From contig NZ_RQRU01000004.1 of assembly GCF_004335015.1 (NCBI RefSeq), forward strand, positions 124,001-188,000: a stretch of DNA of 64,000 bases, given 5' to 3'. The notes below the pieces were generated by a model. The model was given only the letters and a program-made list of their open reading frames with translations. It was not told the origin of the DNA and ran no database searches. Shown here piece after piece: positions 60,602 through 64,000 of the stretch (positions are counted from its first letter, which is position 1; the number at the start of each line of letters is the position of its first letter). This stretch comes from Psychrobacter pygoscelis (GTDB taxonomy: Bacteria; Pseudomonadota; Gammaproteobacteria; Pseudomonadales; Moraxellaceae). Position numbers and translations under genes: made by a program.

Positions 60602-60925
60602 ATGCCCAGTAAGGACCCAACTACTTATAGCGCACTCACGTACCTGTGGGTGTTTTTACTAGCATTATCCGGCGGCTTAGTAGCGTTTATCCGGCGTTTG
60701 AATAAATCACGTAAGCCGTTACCACTGGCTGAGCTGTTTGTAAAGCTTAGCGGCGAGTTGATCATTAGCGGATTTGCGGGGGTGCTAACATTTTACCTGT
60801 GCGAGTATTGGGATTTTAGCCAGCTATTAACAGCAGTTTTTGTTGCTATCAGCGGACATCTTGGCGGCGGGGCTATTGATAGGATTGCTAAGTTATGGGA
60901 TTTAGCGATGGATAAAACTATTTAA
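60602..60925 (+). CDS. Putative holin
   Basis: 107 residues with three hydrophobic segments (~13-31, ~49-66, ~72-90) and a charged C-terminus, the topology of class I holins. GGAGGG stands before the ATG. It directly precedes the endolysin gene, so it should time lysis by permeabilising the inner membrane. Confidence 0.78.
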   Translation: MPSKDPTTYSALTYLWVFLLALSGGLVAFIRRLNKSRKPLPLAELFVKLSGELIISGFAGVLTFYLCEYWDFSQLLTAVFVAISGHLGGGAIDRIAKLWDLAMDKTI

Positions 60926-60943
60926 TTAAATATCATTAATTAC

Positions 60944-60969
60944 AGCCACTTTAATGAGTGGCTTTTTTT
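60944..60969 (+). terminator. Terminator between holin and endolysin
   Basis: AGCCACT, loop TTAAT, AGTGGCT, followed by TTTTTT. It lies ~17 bases before the endolysin start. Confidence 0.85.
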
Positions 60970-60985
60970 ATGTCTGGAGAACGGT

Positions 60986-61480
60986 ATGAGTATTTTTAAT
61001 GATTTGTTTGATCGATTAATGGGCCACGAGGGTGGCTACGTCAACAACCCGAAGGACCCCGGCGGTGAGACAATGTGGGGGGTTACTAAGCGCGTTGCTC
61101 GTGCTTATGGTTACAATGGTCCAATGCGGCAGTTGCCCAAAGCCACAGCGCAGGCTATCGCGGATAAACTATACTGGCAAGCTGTGCATGGTGACGAGTT
61201 AGATCCATTGATTGCATGGCAAGTGCTAGATGCCGCTTACAACCACGGTAACCGACAAGCCATCAAGTTTTTACAAAAGGCAGTGGGTGCAAGTACTGAT
61301 GGCATTATTGGGCCTCGCACCTTGGCGGCCGTCAAAGCTAAAGATAAAAATGACGTGGTGCTGCTCTTTAATGCTGAACGGCTAGAGTTTTATACCAATT
61401 TGCGGACTTGGTTAACTTTTGGACGTGGCTGGGCAAGGCGTGTAGCTGGCAATCTGCGTTATGCCGCTCAGGATAATTAA
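60986..61480 (+). CDS. Endolysin, glycoside hydrolase family 108
   Basis: 164 residues. The N-terminal GHEGGYVNNPKDPGGETMWGVTKRVA carries the GH108 catalytic Glu15 (N-acetylmuramidase activity in the family). The C-terminal part (NHGNRQAIKFLQKAVGASTDGIIGPRTLAAVKA) is the PG_binding_3 segment. No signal peptide is seen, so it needs the holin upstream. I found no Rz/Rz1 pair after it. Confidence 0.92.
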   Translation: MSIFNDLFDRLMGHEGGYVNNPKDPGGETMWGVTKRVARAYGYNGPMRQLPKATAQAIADKLYWQAVHGDELDPLIAWQVLDAAYNHGNRQAIKFLQKAVGASTDGIIGPRTLAAVKAKDKNDVVLLFNAERLEFYTNLRTWLTFGRGWARRVAGNLRYAAQDN

Positions 61481-61493
61481 TTGTTTTAAAACA

Positions 61494-61730
61494 CTATCTA
61501 CATTCAACCCCAAAGTTATTTAGTATTGCCGTCGTCATCATGCTATCAACACTGCAAAATCTATTGATAAAAAATGAGGCGGCAATGGCTATTACCATTA
61601 TCATTATCAAACCAAAAATAATAGTTGTTTTCCAATTTGTTATATCCTGATTGCCACATCGTCCGCAATACCAATAATAATGTTTTAGTCTATTGCCGCA
61701 GTCTGGACAGCGATTGTGATTAATAAACAT
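61494..61730 (-). CDS. Zinc-ribbon membrane protein behind the integrase
   Basis: 78 residues. Residues 8-29 (CPDCGNRLKHYYWYCGRCG) form a four-Cys zinc ribbon; one hydrophobic helix follows (~36-56). AAGGAAA stands before the ATG, 14 bases past the integrase stop, so it is probably cotranscribed with int. Convergent with the endolysin. Possibly a lysogenic-conversion protein; function unknown. Confidence 0.6.
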   Translation of the reverse strand: MFINHNRCPDCGNRLKHYYWYCGRCGNQDITNWKTTIIFGLIMIMVIAIAASFFINRFCSVDSMMTTAILNNFGVECR

Positions 61731-61744
61731 CTATATTTCCTTTT

Positions 61745-63436
61745 TTAATTTGTCTCAAGCTGAATGGGCGTGATATAAAGATCAGTCATAGCTTCATCAG
61801 TATCGCCCTTACTTAAGTCTTTGCAGCCTTTAAACCCCATATTTAAAGCATTTTTACCACGCAAGACATACAAAGCATTAACTATGGCATCATATGCCGG
61901 ACTGTTTTTAATTAATTGGTAATTCTTTTTGCCATCTTTAGCTAAAGTCTTATCGAGTAGAGTTGTCATTAACTTTTCAGTGCCAGCAGACCTGAAGACA
62001 TCAAGAGCTTCAACTTCGGTAAGCTTAATGTTGTAACATGCTTCTAGCTCTTTTACGAAGTCGTCTATTGCGCCCGCACCATTCAAGTCTTGAACTGAGA
62101 CGTACTCTTTCTTATTAATATTTCTCCACTCGTACTTATTACTCTTTATAGATAAAGTTGGTTGAGTGCATAGTATTTTTGCATTCTGAACAATATCTTC
62201 ATCTTTTGGCTTGTCGCTCACTAGTGCATCAAGATAATCAGCCCAAACTTGTAACATGCTTCGACGCTCAGGTAGCCATTTAGCATAGTTATAAACTCCA
62301 CGCACTGAGCCGTCAATATGAGCCATTTGAAACTCAATATGATCCGTATTAAAGCCCATGCCGTGCAAATAAGTTGAACAAGTAGCCCTTGTATCATGTC
62401 CTGATACATCATCTAGGCCCATGTACTTTAAAGCACTATTAACAGTACTGGAGCTTAACGGATTTTTAGGATTTTTAGGCGAAGGAAAAACAAACTCTCC
62501 ACCACCACTCACAGGCTTCATGTAATTAATAATAGTCATCATTTGGTCGCTTAGCGGTATTATATGAGGCCTATCAGATTTCATGTTACGTTCGCCTTGA
62601 CGACGTTTTGAAATTTCAGCCAATGGAATAGTCCATACTTTACGCTCTATGTCGATATGCGCCCACCTCATGTGGCGTGCTTCTTTTGTACGCGTAATGG
62701 TATATAACATTGTCCAAATAACACCTTTTGTAGAAACGACGCCGCCATAACGGGCAACTGCATTTAGCATTTCAATCAATTCATCGCGAGCAAGATCTCT
62801 AGCATGATTTATCGGCGGACGCTCAATTTCACCCTTAGCTGCAATAGTGGGGTCTTGCAATCCTCTGTTAGTTCTCATAGCATGGCGGAAAACCATACTA
62901 ACTTGCTGCCTGCAAATTTCTGCAGTAACCTCTCCAGTGCCATACCGTTTGGTATCTTTGACTCTTTTGGCTGTATCATGCATCATTTGAGTGATATCCA
63001 TAGTATCAATATCACGTATAGGCTTATCACCAATAGCGGGAAGGATATGTTTATCTTGATTAGTCTTGATTTGTCTGATATAGCCCGATGACTTGCCTTT
63101 GCTTTTCATTTTTTTAAGAAACGATTCAGCATAATAATAAAAAAGATTTCTGCGTTCGGCTGCTGCTTTCTCTTTTAATTCGGCGGCATAAGTAATAGGA
63201 TTAATGCCTTTTTCTAATATCTTAACTGATGCTTCGTGCTTTCTTCTAGCTTCCGCCAAGCTTGTAGATGGATAACTACCAAGCGCTTGCATTTTGGGTT
63301 TTTGGTCGAATCGGAATCGGTACCGCCAAAACTTACCTCCACTGGGCCTGACTTCGATGCAGAGACCGCCCTGATCAGCTATACGATAAACTTTGTTGGT
63401 AGGTTTTAGATTGCGAATTTGAGTGTCTGTAAGCAT
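61745..63436 (-). CDS. int: Phage integrase (tyrosine recombinase) with C-terminal extension
   Basis: 563 residues. Residues 1-90 form the DUF4102/arm-binding domain (LTDTQIRNLKPTNKVYRIADQGGLCIEV), ~95-200 the core-binding domain and ~210-400 the catalytic domain. Catalytic residues are Arg249, His347, Arg350 (GHDTR), His373 (MAH) and Tyr382 (GVYNYAK), all present. About 160 extra residues follow the position where such integrases (~400 residues) end, with no match I know. It catalyses integration and excision at the repeat just upstream (63460-63478). Confidence 0.9.
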   Translation of the reverse strand: MLTDTQIRNLKPTNKVYRIADQGGLCIEVRPSGGKFWRYRFRFDQKPKMQALGSYPSTSLAEARRKHEASVKILEKGINPITYAAELKEKAAAERRNLFYYYAESFLKKMKSKGKSSGYIRQIKTNQDKHILPAIGDKPIRDIDTMDITQMMHDTAKRVKDTKRYGTGEVTAEICRQQVSMVFRHAMRTNRGLQDPTIAAKGEIERPPINHARDLARDELIEMLNAVARYGGVVSTKGVIWTMLYTITRTKEARHMRWAHIDIERKVWTIPLAEISKRRQGERNMKSDRPHIIPLSDQMMTIINYMKPVSGGGEFVFPSPKNPKNPLSSSTVNSALKYMGLDDVSGHDTRATCSTYLHGMGFNTDHIEFQMAHIDGSVRGVYNYAKWLPERRSMLQVWADYLDALVSDKPKDEDIVQNAKILCTQPTLSIKSNKYEWRNINKKEYVSVQDLNGAGAIDDFVKELEACYNIKLTEVEALDVFRSAGTEKLMTTLLDKTLAKDGKKNYQLIKNSPAYDAIVNALYVLRGKNALNMGFKGCKDLSKGDTDEAMTDLYITPIQLETN

Positions 63437-63441
63437 AATTA

Positions 63442-63468
63442 TGTGAGTAACGGCTGATATTACTCACA
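63442..63468. repeat. Inverted repeat at the right prophage end
   Basis: TGTGAGTAA (63442-63450), nine bases, TTACTCACA (63460-63468): a perfect 9-bp inverted repeat with a spacer of the size of a tyrosine-recombinase crossover region. It overlaps the putative attR and the integrase leader, so it may be the integrase core site or an operator. Confidence 0.5.
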
Positions 63469-63478
63469 ATTTTACTCA
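63460..63478. repeat. Putative attR core (19-bp direct repeat, right copy)
   Basis: TTACTCACAATTTTACTCA, 18 of 19 identical to 26755-26773, 24 bases upstream of the integrase start. It is adjacent to int as in most prophages. No tRNA gene is at either end. Confidence 0.6.
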
Positions 63479-64000
63479 AAAAAAAATGAGGTGCAATGAG
63501 GAATAATGATTAAAGTTGAGGAAAGGTGATTAAGTTGCTGCTTTTTTAAGTAAATACTGTAATATCACTCATCTTAAATCATCTTAAATCATCTTTACTC
63601 ATATTGTGGTTATCGATAAATAAAATTTTGTTAGGCATAGTCATGGGAGTGAGTTCGGTGAATAGACAGCTTAATGGGTGATAGGTTATCTAAATTTTGC
63701 TGTAAGCGCTCATCTTAGCATCATTTTATTATTGATAAAATATATGACTAACTAAAGCACCGTGCTGGGACGGGTAAGCAGTAGTTAAAGATAGGAGATT
63801 TATGGCTACTGAGGCATGTAATCAACTAACAATACTAGCATTTGATGCACTAAAACTGGCTGTAGCCTAGATTAACAGCGGCACTCGGCGAAAAGTGGTT
63901 TAGACATTATGCTCGTATTCTCTGCAAAATCTATCTCACTTTTAGTCTCATGATTTAATTAAGGTTATACCCTAACCGCCCCTAACTGCGACTAAAAGCT
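63479..64000. other. Right-hand flank without a recognisable gene
   Basis: About 520 bases. The first ~120 carry short repeats: AATGAGG twice, TGATTAA-GTTG twice, and ATCTTAAATC in tandem at 63571-63590 with a degenerate third copy. A 22-residue ORF (63802-63870) has AGGAG before its ATG but no recognisable product. Nothing else can be supported. Confidence 0.4.

Noticed and set aside
63594..63601. TTTACTCA as an alternative right attachment core
   Set aside because: Only eight bases match the left end, far weaker than the 19-bp repeat at 63460.
63802..63870. 22-residue ORF with AGGAG before its ATG
   Set aside because: Has no tryptophan codons, so is not a trp leader peptide, and resembles no known product; noted only as part of the flank.

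Overview
The window is a chromosomal segment of a gammaproteobacterium, most likely a Psychrobacter or close Moraxellaceae relative. The grounds are protein-level resemblance of the housekeeping genes, moderate-to-low GC with AT-rich spacers, and the gene order. A P22-like prophage of about 36.7 kb is inserted in it. No tRNA, rRNA or CRISPR array was recognised.

Host part (1-26754). The left end carries the start of alr and dnaB (minus strand), then pdxA, rsmA and apaH (plus strand), with a bidirectional terminator after apaH. Next come a large Gcr-type membrane protein, two tandem acyl-CoA dehydrogenases, a PAS-GGDEF-EAL protein and rsmE. The ahcY-metF operon follows; its leader has the conserved layout of an S-adenosylhomocysteine riboswitch. 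Then come a BtuB-like TonB receptor, a MscS-type channel, a Smr-domain protein and the trp genes in the order trpG-trpD-trpC (minus strand).

Prophage (about 26755-63478). A 19-bp direct repeat with one mismatch (TTACTCACAATWTTACTCA) brackets it; the left copy lies about 50 bp upstream of the trpG start codon. The leftward early operon (33076 to 26795) holds an excisionase-like HTH protein, a DEAD/DEAH helicase, a Cas4/AddB-like PD-(D/E)XK nuclease, a DUF669 ssDNA-binding-like protein, a Sak4-like ATPase and small proteins. A lambdoid immunity region follows: an S24 repressor, a Cro-like and a CII-like regulator, and matched pL and pR promoters with CACAC/GTGTG operators between -35 and -10. 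The rightward early genes are a primase-polymerase/helicase, an iteron-like cluster that may be the origin, RusA and a Q-like late regulator.

An accessory cassette (39.6-42.4 kb) comes next. It has its own consensus promoter, a gene frameshifted by a 7-bp tandem duplication, three genes preceded by the same covarying hairpin/Shine-Dalgarno leader, a second tyrosine recombinase coupled to an HTH protein, and a possible small structured RNA.

The late region has the P22 order: TerS, TerL, portal, scaffold, P22-type coat, gp4, gp10, ejection proteins, a large lysozyme-domain ejection protein, tailspike, holin and GH108 endolysin. It contains one clear promoter-and-terminator moron and a small membrane protein at the place where P22 carries sieA. 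The integrase, with an unusual C-terminal extension, and a zinc-ribbon membrane protein close the right end. The last 520 bp are host sequence without a recognisable gene.
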